From JAHRAW01 sp965212085 (lineage in GTDB: Bacteria; Pseudomonadota; Gammaproteobacteria; Arenicellales; Poriferihabitantaceae), in contig OZ243042.1 in assembly GCA_965212085.1 (NCBI GenBank), positions 124,001-188,000 of the forward strand: a DNA stretch of 64,000 bases, in the 5' to 3' direction. Below are positions 46,384-54,450 of the stretch, in pieces. Within the stretch, counting starts at the first letter, position 1. Each line of letters starts with the position of its first letter. The notes beneath the pieces were generated by a model. It saw only the letters and a list, made by a program, of their open reading frames with translations. It had not been told where the DNA came from and did no database searches. The translations under genes and the position numbers were made by a program.

Positions 46384-47514
46384 ATGAACTCAACGCAACC
46401 CGCCGACATTGCTTCCTCAACGCCGTTTTTGCGGATTGACCGGCTGCGAAAAAAGTTCGGCGACTTTGTGGCGCTGGACGACGTGTCGCTGGATGTGTTT
46501 GAGGGCGAGTTTGTGTGCTTCCTCGGGCCGTCGGGTTGCGGCAAGACCACGTTTTTGCGCGCCATCGCCGGCCTCGACATTCAGACCGCCGGCACCGTGC
46601 ATCAGGACGGCGCGGACATTTCCGCGCTGCCGCCTTCGGAGCGGGATTTCGGGATCGTGTTTCAATCCTACGCGTTGTTTCCCAACCTGACGGTGGCCAA
46701 AAACATCGCCTTTGGGCTGGAAAACCAGAAGCTCGCCAAAGCCGACATCGCCCGGCGCGTGACCGAGCTTCTGGAACTCGTGAACCTGCCCGGTCAGGCC
46801 AACAAATATCCGTCGCAACTGTCCGGCGGCGAGCAGCAGCGCGTGGCCTTGACCAGGGCGCTGGCGACTTCGCCGGGGTTGTTGCTGCTCGACGAGCCGC
46901 TGTCGGCCCTCGACGCCAAGGTGCGCACCCACCTGCGCCATGAAATGAAGGCGCTGCAGCGGCGGCTGGGGGTGACCACCATCATGGTGACCCACGATCA
47001 GGAGGAGGCGCTGACCATGGCCGACCGCATCGTGGTGATGAACCACGGCGTCATCGAACAGGTCGGCACGCCCACCGAAATTTACCGCCAGCCCGACACG
47101 TTGTTCGTGGCCGACTTTGTCGGCGCGATGAATCAGGTGGCGGCGTTGTTGTCGGGCGGCAACTCGTGTTGTTGCGAAGGCGGCGGTGTGCTGGCGACGC
47201 GGTCGTGCGACCTGCCGCCGGATGCGCCGGTGGTCGCGACCATTCGCCCCGAAGACATCGTTCCCCACGGCCACGGGGCGCGCGCGCCCGGCGATGAAAA
47301 TGTATTCGAGGCCGTGGTCGAGGATATGGAATTTCTCGGCTCGTTCTGGCGGTTGTCGCTGAAGAACGCCGCGCTCGGTGACGCGCTGTTGACCGCGGAT
47401 TTGTCCGTGAACGCGATGCGGCGGATGGAGGCCGAGGTCGGCGGGATGATCACCGTGGAGTTGCCGGCCAACCGCATCTCGGTGTTTCCGCAGCCCGGCA
47501 AGACCGCCGCATAA
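46384..47514 (+). CDS. phnT: 2-aminoethylphosphonate-type ABC transporter ATP-binding protein
   Basis: 376 residues from the ATG at 46384. Walker A GPSGCGKTT (about 49-57), signature LSGGEQQR (about 146-153), Walker B LLLLDEP and the switch His in VTHDQEE are intact. A C-terminal TOBE-like regulatory domain (about 255-370) follows. It belongs to the spermidine/iron/AEP subfamily; the permease, a LysR regulator and phnW downstream identify AEP as the likely cargo. It is separated by 3 bases from the permease gene. Confidence 0.85.
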   Translation: MNSTQPADIASSTPFLRIDRLRKKFGDFVALDDVSLDVFEGEFVCFLGPSGCGKTTFLRAIAGLDIQTAGTVHQDGADISALPPSERDFGIVFQSYALFPNLTVAKNIAFGLENQKLAKADIARRVTELLELVNLPGQANKYPSQLSGGEQQRVALTRALATSPGLLLLDEPLSALDAKVRTHLRHEMKALQRRLGVTTIMVTHDQEEALTMADRIVVMNHGVIEQVGTPTEIYRQPDTLFVADFVGAMNQVAALLSGGNSCCCEGGGVLATRSCDLPPDAPVVATIRPEDIVPHGHGARAPGDENVFEAVVEDMEFLGSFWRLSLKNAALGDALLTADLSVNAMRRMEAEVGGMITVELPANRISVFPQPGKTAA

Positions 47515-47517
47515 ACC

Positions 47518-49557
47518 ATGACCGCCGGCATCATCACCGCCTCCGCCGCACCAGCCGCTCTCGCTCCCGCCCCACTGGTCCGCCCCAAAACCAGCCGCGA
47601 CGACCGGGTCATGATCGGTTATATGCTGGTGATCGGCCTGTACCTGATCATCTCGCTGGCGTTTCCGTTGTACGCGATGCTGTCGAAATCCGTTTCCACG
47701 TCTTACTTTGACCTGAACAATTTTGAATTCCAGGTGCAGGTGGATAAGGGCGGCGGCTGGAGCGCGCCGGTCACCGCCGCCGCGCTCAACGAAAAACTGC
47801 AAGTCGTTGCCGCCGAAGAACTCAACACCAGTTCCGACGGCCGGCTCGCTGCCACGGTGTTTTTTCCCGATTTCAGTTTCCGCAGCCCCACGCGCTACCG
47901 GATTCGCCAAATCAATCCTGACGCATCCTTCCTGGCCGGCAGCGGGCGCATCGCCGACACCGAGTGGCACGAATACGAGTCCAACCAGTTCAGGCGCATC
48001 GTTCTGCGCGCTTCGCGCTCCACCGGACTCGACAACTACCGCACCTATTTTTCCACCCCGGCGCTTTTTCGCTCGATTAAAAATTCGCTGCTCATTTCCA
48101 TCATCAGCACGCTGATCACCGTCGCCCTGGCGTTCGGTTTCGCCTACGCGCTGACGCGCAGCACGATGCGCTTCAAGGGGCTGTTTCGGATTATCGCCAT
48201 GGCGCCGATTCTGGTGCCGTCGCTGCTGCCCGGCATCGCGCTGGTGTACCTGTTCGGCAACCAGGGCATGCTCAAGGAACTGCTGCTCGGCGAGTCCATT
48301 TACGGCCCCATCGGCATCGTCATCGGCTCGGTGTTTTTCACCTTTCCGCACGCCATGATCATCATCACCACGGCGTTGTCACTCTCCGACGCGCGGCTCT
48401 ACGAGGCGGCGATTTCGTTGCGCGCCAGCCGCTGGAAAACGTTTTGGACGGTGACCATACCCGGCGCGCGTTACGGTTTGGTGTCCGCGGCGTTCGTGGT
48501 TTTCAACCTGGTAATCACCGACTTCGGCCTGCCCAAAGTCATCGGCGGCCAGTACAACATGCTGGCCGTGGACATCTACAAGCAGGTCATCGGCCAGCAA
48601 AACTTTGAGATGGGCGCGGTGGTCTCCGTGGTGTTGCTGATCCCCGCGTTGCTGGCGTTTTCCATTGACCGCTTCGTGCAAAAAAAGCAGGTCGCCCAGC
48701 TCTCGGCGCGTTCGGTGCCTTACGAGCCGAAACCCCACAAGCAGTTTGATTTGATCTGCCTCGGTTACTGCGTACTGGTGACGGTGTTCATCGCCGGGCT
48801 GATCGGCGTTTGCCAGTACGCGGCGCTGATCAAATTCTGGCCCTACGACCTGAGCCTGAGCTTGAACAACTACAACTTCGACGTGATGGACGGCGGCGGC
48901 TGGAGCTCCTGGGCCAACTCCCTGCGCCTGGCGTTGTACACCGCGGTCCTGGGCACCATCACGATTTTCTGCGGCGCCTACATGGTGGAAAAAGCAAACC
49001 GCTTCGCGGCCACGCGCGCGGCGTTTCAGTTCCTGGCGATGATGCCGATGGCCATTCCCGGCATGGTGCTGGGCCTCGCGTACATCTTTTTCTTCAACAA
49101 CCCGGCCAACCCGCTGAACGGACTCTACGCGACCATGGGCATCCTCGTGGTGTGCACGGTGACGCACTTCTACACCGTCTCGCACCTGACCGCGGTTACC
49201 GCGCTCAAGCAGATGGACAAGGAATTCGAGTCGGTGGCGTCGTCGCTCAAACAACCCTTCCACAAACTGTTCGCCCGGGTCACCGTCCCGGTCTGCCTGC
49301 CGTCGGTGCTGGACATTTCCATTTACCTGTTCGTCAACGCCATGACCACGGTCTCGGCGGTAATTTTTTTATACTCCCCCGACACCACCCTGGCGTCGGT
49401 CGCGGTGCTCAACATGGACGACGCCGGCGACATCGCCCCGGCCGCGGCCATGGGGATGATGATTTTCTACTCCAACATTTGCGCGCGGCTGATACATCTC
49501 TTCCTCACGCGAAAGGTGATGCAGCGAACCCAGGCCTGGCGGACGCGGTTGGGCTGA
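47518..49557 (+). CDS. phnU: 2-aminoethylphosphonate-type ABC permease, two fused modules
   Basis: 679 residues with about 12 helices. Two binding-protein-dependent transport modules lie in one chain. The first EAA loop is SLRASRWKTFWTVTIPGARYGL (about 300-320). The second is near VASSLKQPFHKLFARVTVPVCLPSVLD. A periplasmic insertion of about 120 residues follows the first helix. Fused double-module permeases are typical of the AEP and ferric-iron transporters. It works with the ATPase upstream and probably with the binding protein encoded at 3089. Confidence 0.85.
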   Translation: MTAGIITASAAPAALAPAPLVRPKTSRDDRVMIGYMLVIGLYLIISLAFPLYAMLSKSVSTSYFDLNNFEFQVQVDKGGGWSAPVTAAALNEKLQVVAAEELNTSSDGRLAATVFFPDFSFRSPTRYRIRQINPDASFLAGSGRIADTEWHEYESNQFRRIVLRASRSTGLDNYRTYFSTPALFRSIKNSLLISIISTLITVALAFGFAYALTRSTMRFKGLFRIIAMAPILVPSLLPGIALVYLFGNQGMLKELLLGESIYGPIGIVIGSVFFTFPHAMIIITTALSLSDARLYEAAISLRASRWKTFWTVTIPGARYGLVSAAFVVFNLVITDFGLPKVIGGQYNMLAVDIYKQVIGQQNFEMGAVVSVVLLIPALLAFSIDRFVQKKQVAQLSARSVPYEPKPHKQFDLICLGYCVLVTVFIAGLIGVCQYAALIKFWPYDLSLSLNNYNFDVMDGGGWSSWANSLRLALYTAVLGTITIFCGAYMVEKANRFAATRAAFQFLAMMPMAIPGMVLGLAYIFFFNNPANPLNGLYATMGILVVCTVTHFYTVSHLTAVTALKQMDKEFESVASSLKQPFHKLFARVTVPVCLPSVLDISIYLFVNAMTTVSAVIFLYSPDTTLASVAVLNMDDAGDIAPAAAMGMMIFYSNICARLIHLFLTRKVMQRTQAWRTRLG

Positions 49558-50445
49558 CTATTTCTCGTCAAGCCCGATGCTCTCCGCCACCAACTCCAGA
49601 AACGCGCCGGTCACCCGCACCGAGCGCGACTGCTTGCGGCAGATGGCGAATTCCGAGTGGGTCAAGTCGGCGTTGTTCACCTTGAGCGAGCGGAAGCGCA
49701 GGTCGTTGCCCAGTTCGTTTTCCGAGACCACGCCGACGCCGAATCCGGCGGCCACGGCTTCGCGCACGCCTTCGCGGCTGCTGATTTCCATGCGCTCGCT
49801 GAGCTCCACGCCGCAGTCGGCGAGGGCCTTTTCAAAAATGGCGCGGGTGCGCGAGCCCGGTTCCCGCAGGATGATGCGCTGGCCGGCGAGGTCTTCGATG
49901 GCCACGGTGCGCCGCGCCGCCCACGGGTGTTCGCCGGAGACGAACAAAACCAGTTGGTCGGATGAAAGCGGCAGCGCGTCCAGGCGTTCGTCCTCCACCG
50001 GAACGTTGGGCACGATGGCGATGTCGCAGCGTCCGGACTCAAGCCACTTCATCACCTGCTCGGAGTTGCCGTACAATATGGAAATCTGGATGCCCGGATA
50101 GCGCCGCTGGAAGCGGGCCAGCAGCGGGGTGATGATGTAGGGCGAGTCGGCGCCGACCTTGAGCTGGCCGGTGGTCAGGCCGCGCGCCGACAACAGCAGT
50201 TGCTCGACTTCGGCCTCGTAGTGAAACAGCCGCCGGGTGATGGCCAGGGCCGAGCGTCCCAACTCGGTGAGTTCGACGCGGCGGCCGTAGCGGCTGAACA
50301 ATTTCACGCCGTATCTTTGTTCCAGTTCCTTGACCTGGCCGGACAGCGTTGGCTGGGTGATGTGCAGCATCTCCGCCGCTTTGGTGAAACTGCCCTGGGT
50401 GGCGACCGCGTGAAACGAGCGCAGGTGGGCGTGTGAAAGCGGCAT
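49558..50445 (-). CDS. LysR-family regulator of the AEP locus
   Basis: 295 residues. The N-terminal winged helix-turn-helix (about 4-62, LRSFHAVATQGSFTKAAEMLHITQPTLSGQVKELEQRYG) is followed by a periplasmic-binding-like effector domain (about 90-290). It is convergent with the permease gene (stop codons abut) and divergent from phnW. LysR proteins of this kind accompany AEP transaminase genes and are proposed to sense AEP or a related amine. Likely control region: 50446-50588. Confidence 0.85.
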   Translation of the reverse strand: MPLSHAHLRSFHAVATQGSFTKAAEMLHITQPTLSGQVKELEQRYGVKLFSRYGRRVELTELGRSALAITRRLFHYEAEVEQLLLSARGLTTGQLKVGADSPYIITPLLARFQRRYPGIQISILYGNSEQVMKWLESGRCDIAIVPNVPVEDERLDALPLSSDQLVLFVSGEHPWAARRTVAIEDLAGQRIILREPGSRTRAIFEKALADCGVELSERMEISSREGVREAVAAGFGVGVVSENELGNDLRFRSLKVNNADLTHSEFAICRKQSRSVRVTGAFLELVAESIGLDEK

Positions 50446-50474
50446 AATCTATTTGACCGGTCGGTAATAACGAT

Positions 50475-50530
50475 TTGATAAATACTTCGTTGATAAATAC
50501 TCTTTGATAATACTCTTTGCTAATACTATT
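50475..50530 (+). repeat. Four tandem 14-15-bp AT-rich repeats between lysR and phnW
   Basis: Units are TTGATAAATACTTCG (50475-50489), TTGATAAATACTCTT (50490-50504), TTGATAATACTCTT (50504-50517) and TTGCTAATACTATT (50517-50530). They form the most AT-rich stretch of this GC-rich region and lie at promoter position for both divergent genes. Each unit contains a TAATACT or TAAATACT element resembling a -10 hexamer. Confidence 0.8.
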
Positions 50531-50588
50531 GGAGCGCAGTATAAATAGCAATCCGCAACCATCCGCCACCATCCGCACCGATGCAAAA

Positions 50589-51755
50589 ATGAATACGCCG
50601 CCACCGCCATCCTCCCCGCACGCCGCTTCCCCGGACGGCGACCCCTGGTTGCTCACCCCCGGCCCGCTGACCACCTCAAGCACGGTCAAGCGGGCGATGC
50701 TGCGCGACTACGGTTCCAGGGACCAGGGCTTTATCAAACTCAATGCGCGGGTGCTGGCGCGCCTCGTGGACATCGTCGGCGGCGGCACCGGCACCGGCGG
50801 CGGCCACGTGGCGGTGCCCCTCCAGGGCAGCGGCACCTTCGTGGTGGAGGCCATGCTCGGCTGCTTTGTGCCGCCCGATGGCAAGTTGCTGATCTGCGTC
50901 AACGGCGCCTACGGGCACCGCATGGCGAAGATTTGCGAATACCTGAAGCGCCCGCACGCGATTCAGGAATCCGCCGAAGATACCCCGGTGGACCCCGGCC
51001 TGCTGGAGCAAACCCTGGAGCGCGACCCGGCCATTACCCACGTCGCCGCGGTTTACTGCGAAACCACTTCGGGCATCCTGAACCCCCTCGCCGAAATCGC
51101 CGCACGGGTGGCGGCGCAAAAGCGGCGGTTGTTGATCGACGCCATGAGCGCGTTCGGTGCGCTGCCTCTGGACTGCCGGGAAATCCCGTTTGACGCGCTG
51201 GTGGCCTCAAGCAACAAGTGCCTGGAGGGCGCGCCGGGGGTCGGCTATTGCATTGCCCCGCAAGCGGCGCTCGCCGAAACCGAAGGCAATTCGCCGTCTC
51301 TGTCGCTGGATTTGCACGACCAGTGGCGCGCCATGCAAAAAAACGGGCAGTGGCGGTTCACGCCGCCCACCCACGTGCTGCTGGCCTTTGACCAGGCGTT
51401 GAATGAGTTCGACCGGGAAGGCGGAGTCGAGGGGCGCGGCGGGCGCTACCGGGAAAATTGCGATATTCTGGTCGCGGGCATGCGCGCTATGGGCTTCAAG
51501 CCGCTGCTGCCGGATCATCTGCAAGCGCCGATCATCGTTACTTTCCACGCGCCGAAAAACCCGAAGTTCGATTTCGACGCCTTCTACGACGGCCTGCGCC
51601 AACGGGGCTATGTAATTTATCCGGGCAAACTGACCGTGGCCGACAGTTTTCGCATCGGCTGCATTGGCCGCCTCAACGCGGTGCAGATGAACGGCGCGCT
51701 GGCGGCGGTCCGCGACACCCTCGACTCGCTGGGCATCGAAGGGCTGGTCGAGTAG
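50589..51755 (+). CDS. phnW: 2-aminoethylphosphonate-pyruvate transaminase
   Basis: 388 residues from the ATG at 50589 (no clear Shine-Dalgarno; upstream frame extends into the tandem repeat array). It is a class V fold-type I PLP enzyme with DPWLLTPGPLTTSSTVKRAMLRDYGSRD at the start, the PLP Lys in VASSNKCLEGAPGVGY (about 209) and IYPGKLTVADSFRIGCIG near the end, all matching PhnW. It converts AEP and pyruvate to phosphonoacetaldehyde and alanine. The next enzyme (PhnX hydrolase, or PhnY with PhnA) is not in the window. Confidence 0.9.
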   Translation: MNTPPPPSSPHAASPDGDPWLLTPGPLTTSSTVKRAMLRDYGSRDQGFIKLNARVLARLVDIVGGGTGTGGGHVAVPLQGSGTFVVEAMLGCFVPPDGKLLICVNGAYGHRMAKICEYLKRPHAIQESAEDTPVDPGLLEQTLERDPAITHVAAVYCETTSGILNPLAEIAARVAAQKRRLLIDAMSAFGALPLDCREIPFDALVASSNKCLEGAPGVGYCIAPQAALAETEGNSPSLSLDLHDQWRAMQKNGQWRFTPPTHVLLAFDQALNEFDREGGVEGRGGRYRENCDILVAGMRAMGFKPLLPDHLQAPIIVTFHAPKNPKFDFDAFYDGLRQRGYVIYPGKLTVADSFRIGCIGRLNAVQMNGALAAVRDTLDSLGIEGLVE

Positions 51756-51859
51756 CGCGGCGTGGATTAGTATAGGGCTTGCCATGACTTGCCATGCCTT
51801 GCCGGATTCACGCGCCCCCGGCCCCATAAAAGCCAGGCCCTGAACGGTAACCGCTACCC

Positions 51860-53485
51860 ATGGCCTCGCCAAACCTGTTGTTTGCGCTCAACGTGGCCGG
51901 TGCCGTCTGCCTGTTGTTGTGGGGCAGCTACACGGTGCGCATGGCGGTTGAAAAAGCCTACGCCGGGCGCATCGGCTCGCTGCTCTCCGGGGCCGCCGTC
52001 TCGCGCTTGCGCGGCCTGCGCGCCTTCGCCGGCGGGGTTTTCGCCGCCACCGTGTTGCAGAGCGCCACCGCCGCCATCCTGCTGACCACCACGGCGGTGA
52101 CCAGCGGCCTGTTGCCCCTGACCACCGCCGTGGCGGTCATCCTCGGCGCCGACCTGGGCTCGGCCATCGCGGTTCGCGTGTTGTACCTGGATTTGTCTTT
52201 CTTGCCGCCATTGTTGTTGTGCGTCGGCCTCGCCATGCACCGCCTGAGCGCCAACTGGCGGCACCAGCAACTGGGCAGGATTTTCCTCGGCCTCGGCTTG
52301 ATCCTGCTGTCCATCCAACTGCTCAGGCAGTCCGTTGCGCCGCTCGCGGACTCGCCGTCCGAGGCGCTGGTCGCGGCGCTCAACGCGCTGCCCCTGATCG
52401 TGCTCCTGGTCTCGGCGTTGTTCACCTGGGCGGCCCATTCCAGCGTCGCGGTGGTGCTGATCATCGCTTCACTGGCCGACGCCGGGCTGGTGGGCGCGCC
52501 GTTGTTCGCCTTCGCGGTGGTCGGCGCGAATATCGGCTCCGGGTTGATCGCCCTGTTCCTCGCCAACCACCGCCACCTCGACAGTTACGCCGCGGTGCTC
52601 GCCAACTTCCTGATGCGAACCGCGCTGGGAATTTTGGCGCTTGCGCTGGGCGGCTGGATCGAAGCCAACATCGGTCTGCTGGGGGCTTCCGCCGGCGCGC
52701 AAGTCATCAACGCGCACCTCGCCTTCAACCTCGTCCTGGCGCTGGTGTTCGTGCCCCTCGGTGGCCGCGTGGCGGCGCTCGCCCAATGGATCATCACTTC
52801 GCGCAACCCGGAAACGCCGGGGAGCGGGGCGATCGTCCCCGGCGCCGGCCTCGACCCGGTGTTGATCGGCAAGCCCAAACGCGCGTTGTCCTGCGCCCGG
52901 CGCGAAGCCTTTCGCCTCGCCGACAACACCGAAGCGTTGTTCGCCGGCGCGTTGTCCCTGTTTGAGGCCACCGACCGTTCAATGATCGAGCAGTACGCCG
53001 GGCGCGACCAGGAAATCAACGCGCGCAACAAGGCGATCCAGCGCTACCTTTCGGAAGTGCGCCGCCACGCCGGCGATCCCGGCGATGAGGCCATGCTCGA
53101 TCAAATCCTGCGCTTTGCCACCACCATGGAAAACATCGGCGACGTAATTTCCCACAACATGGCGCGCCTCGCCCTCAAGCGCCTCGAGCGCGGCGTGGCG
53201 TTTTCCGGCGCCGGGCAGGAGGAATTGCATGCGCTGCACGCCGAGGTGCTCAAGGTCATTCAACTGGACATCACCAACTTCGCCTCGGACGACCGCCTGA
53301 GCCGCAAGGCCACCGCCCGGCAAATCACCGCGGCCATGGAACTGGCCAGGGACAGCGTTGCGCACCACCGGCGGCGGCTTAGCGAGCGCAAGAGCAGCAG
53401 CATTGACACCAGTTCCATCCATCAGGACACGGTCCGGGATTTGATGCAGGTGGTGCGCTGCATCGAGAACCGGGATTTGAGCTAA
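51860..53485 (+). CDS. Na+/Pi cotransporter family protein with C-terminal PhoU domain
   Basis: 541 residues. Eight or nine helices in two inverted Na/Pi repeats (about 5-310) carry the Gln-Ser motif LQSATAAILLTTTAVTSG and the second WAAHSSVAVVLIIASL. A PhoU-like helical domain (about 345-540) follows. YjbB-type relatives mediate phosphate efflux. Next to phnW it could expel or balance the phosphate released when AEP is cleaved. It starts 104 bases after phnW. Confidence 0.85.
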   Translation: MASPNLLFALNVAGAVCLLLWGSYTVRMAVEKAYAGRIGSLLSGAAVSRLRGLRAFAGGVFAATVLQSATAAILLTTTAVTSGLLPLTTAVAVILGADLGSAIAVRVLYLDLSFLPPLLLCVGLAMHRLSANWRHQQLGRIFLGLGLILLSIQLLRQSVAPLADSPSEALVAALNALPLIVLLVSALFTWAAHSSVAVVLIIASLADAGLVGAPLFAFAVVGANIGSGLIALFLANHRHLDSYAAVLANFLMRTALGILALALGGWIEANIGLLGASAGAQVINAHLAFNLVLALVFVPLGGRVAALAQWIITSRNPETPGSGAIVPGAGLDPVLIGKPKRALSCARREAFRLADNTEALFAGALSLFEATDRSMIEQYAGRDQEINARNKAIQRYLSEVRRHAGDPGDEAMLDQILRFATTMENIGDVISHNMARLALKRLERGVAFSGAGQEELHALHAEVLKVIQLDITNFASDDRLSRKATARQITAAMELARDSVAHHRRRLSERKSSSIDTSSIHQDTVRDLMQVVRCIENRDLS

Positions 53486-53510
53486 GCCAAGCCTGACCCA
53501 AGCCGGGGGC

Positions 53511-54356
53511 ATGCCCACCCACCTCATCCTCGTCGTGCTGCTGGCGGCGTTTTTTCACGCGGTGTGGAATGCGTCGGTGAAATCCGGCGATGACAAACTG
53601 CTGTCCATCACCGGCATCAACACCAGCATCGCCATCGTCGTGCTGCCGCTGGCGCCGTTCGTCGGCCTGCCCGAGGCCGCGAGTTGGCCGTATTTGCTGG
53701 CCTCGGTGATGCTGCACTTCGGCTACTACCTCGGCCTCACCAGCGCCTACCGCCACGGCGATTTCTCCCAGGCGTATCCGGTGGCGCGGGGAACCGCGCC
53801 GATTCTGGTGACCTTGTGGGGAGTGTTCGTGCTCCACGAAGCGCTGAGCGGCATCCAGTTGCTGTCGGTCGCCGGGGTCATCGGCGGCATCATGATTTTC
53901 GCCACCCGGCGGTTGGGCGCGGTGCTGCATCATCGCAAGGCGCTGGCGAGCGCGTTGATCACTTCGTGCTTCATCGGCGCCTACACCATCGTTGACGGCA
54001 TCGGCGGGCGCCTGTCCATGAACATCCCGGCGTACATGGTGTGGCTGTCGATCATTGATACGCTGCCGCTGGTGTGGTACGCGGTTCACAAACGCTCCCT
54101 CGGCGAAGTCGCCGCGGTAACCGTCACCTGGCGGAGCTTGCTCGGCGGCGCGCTGGCGCTGGGGGCTTACTCGATGGTGGTGTGGGCGATGTCCCAGGCC
54201 CCCATTCCGCTGGTCTCGGCCTTGCGCGAAACCTCCATCATCATCGCCGCGCTGATCGGCGCGTACTACTTCAAGGAACCCGCCGGCAAGCGCAGAGTGG
54301 TCGCTTCCATCGTCATCTTCGTCAGCATCGGGTTTCTGGGGTGGTCGGAAGCCTGA
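53511..54356 (+). CDS. EamA-like membrane protein of phosphonate-utilisation type
   Basis: 281 residues with ten helices in two DMT/EamA repeats (LVVLLAAFFHAVWNASVKSG at the start, SALRETSIIIAALIGAYYFKE near the end). It resembles the DMT proteins known as phosphonate-utilisation associated membrane proteins (phn_DUF6) that recur in AEP gene clusters. The position 25 bases after the Na/Pi transporter supports membership in the AEP unit. Substrate unknown. Confidence 0.78.
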   Translation: MPTHLILVVLLAAFFHAVWNASVKSGDDKLLSITGINTSIAIVVLPLAPFVGLPEAASWPYLLASVMLHFGYYLGLTSAYRHGDFSQAYPVARGTAPILVTLWGVFVLHEALSGIQLLSVAGVIGGIMIFATRRLGAVLHHRKALASALITSCFIGAYTIVDGIGGRLSMNIPAYMVWLSIIDTLPLVWYAVHKRSLGEVAAVTVTWRSLLGGALALGAYSMVVWAMSQAPIPLVSALRETSIIIAALIGAYYFKEPAGKRRVVASIVIFVSIGFLGWSEA

Positions 54357-54450
54357 GGCAAACGCGGGCAAACGGGGGTAAAGGTCGTACAACGCGGCTG
54401 TTGGTTAAGTCTATAATTCCATTTCAAAACCAAGCAAACAGGATCAAAAC

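Noticed and set aside
46417..48351. 644-residue ORF antisense to the AEP ATPase and permease genes
   Set aside because: It spans two clear ABC genes on the other strand and has no family motifs.
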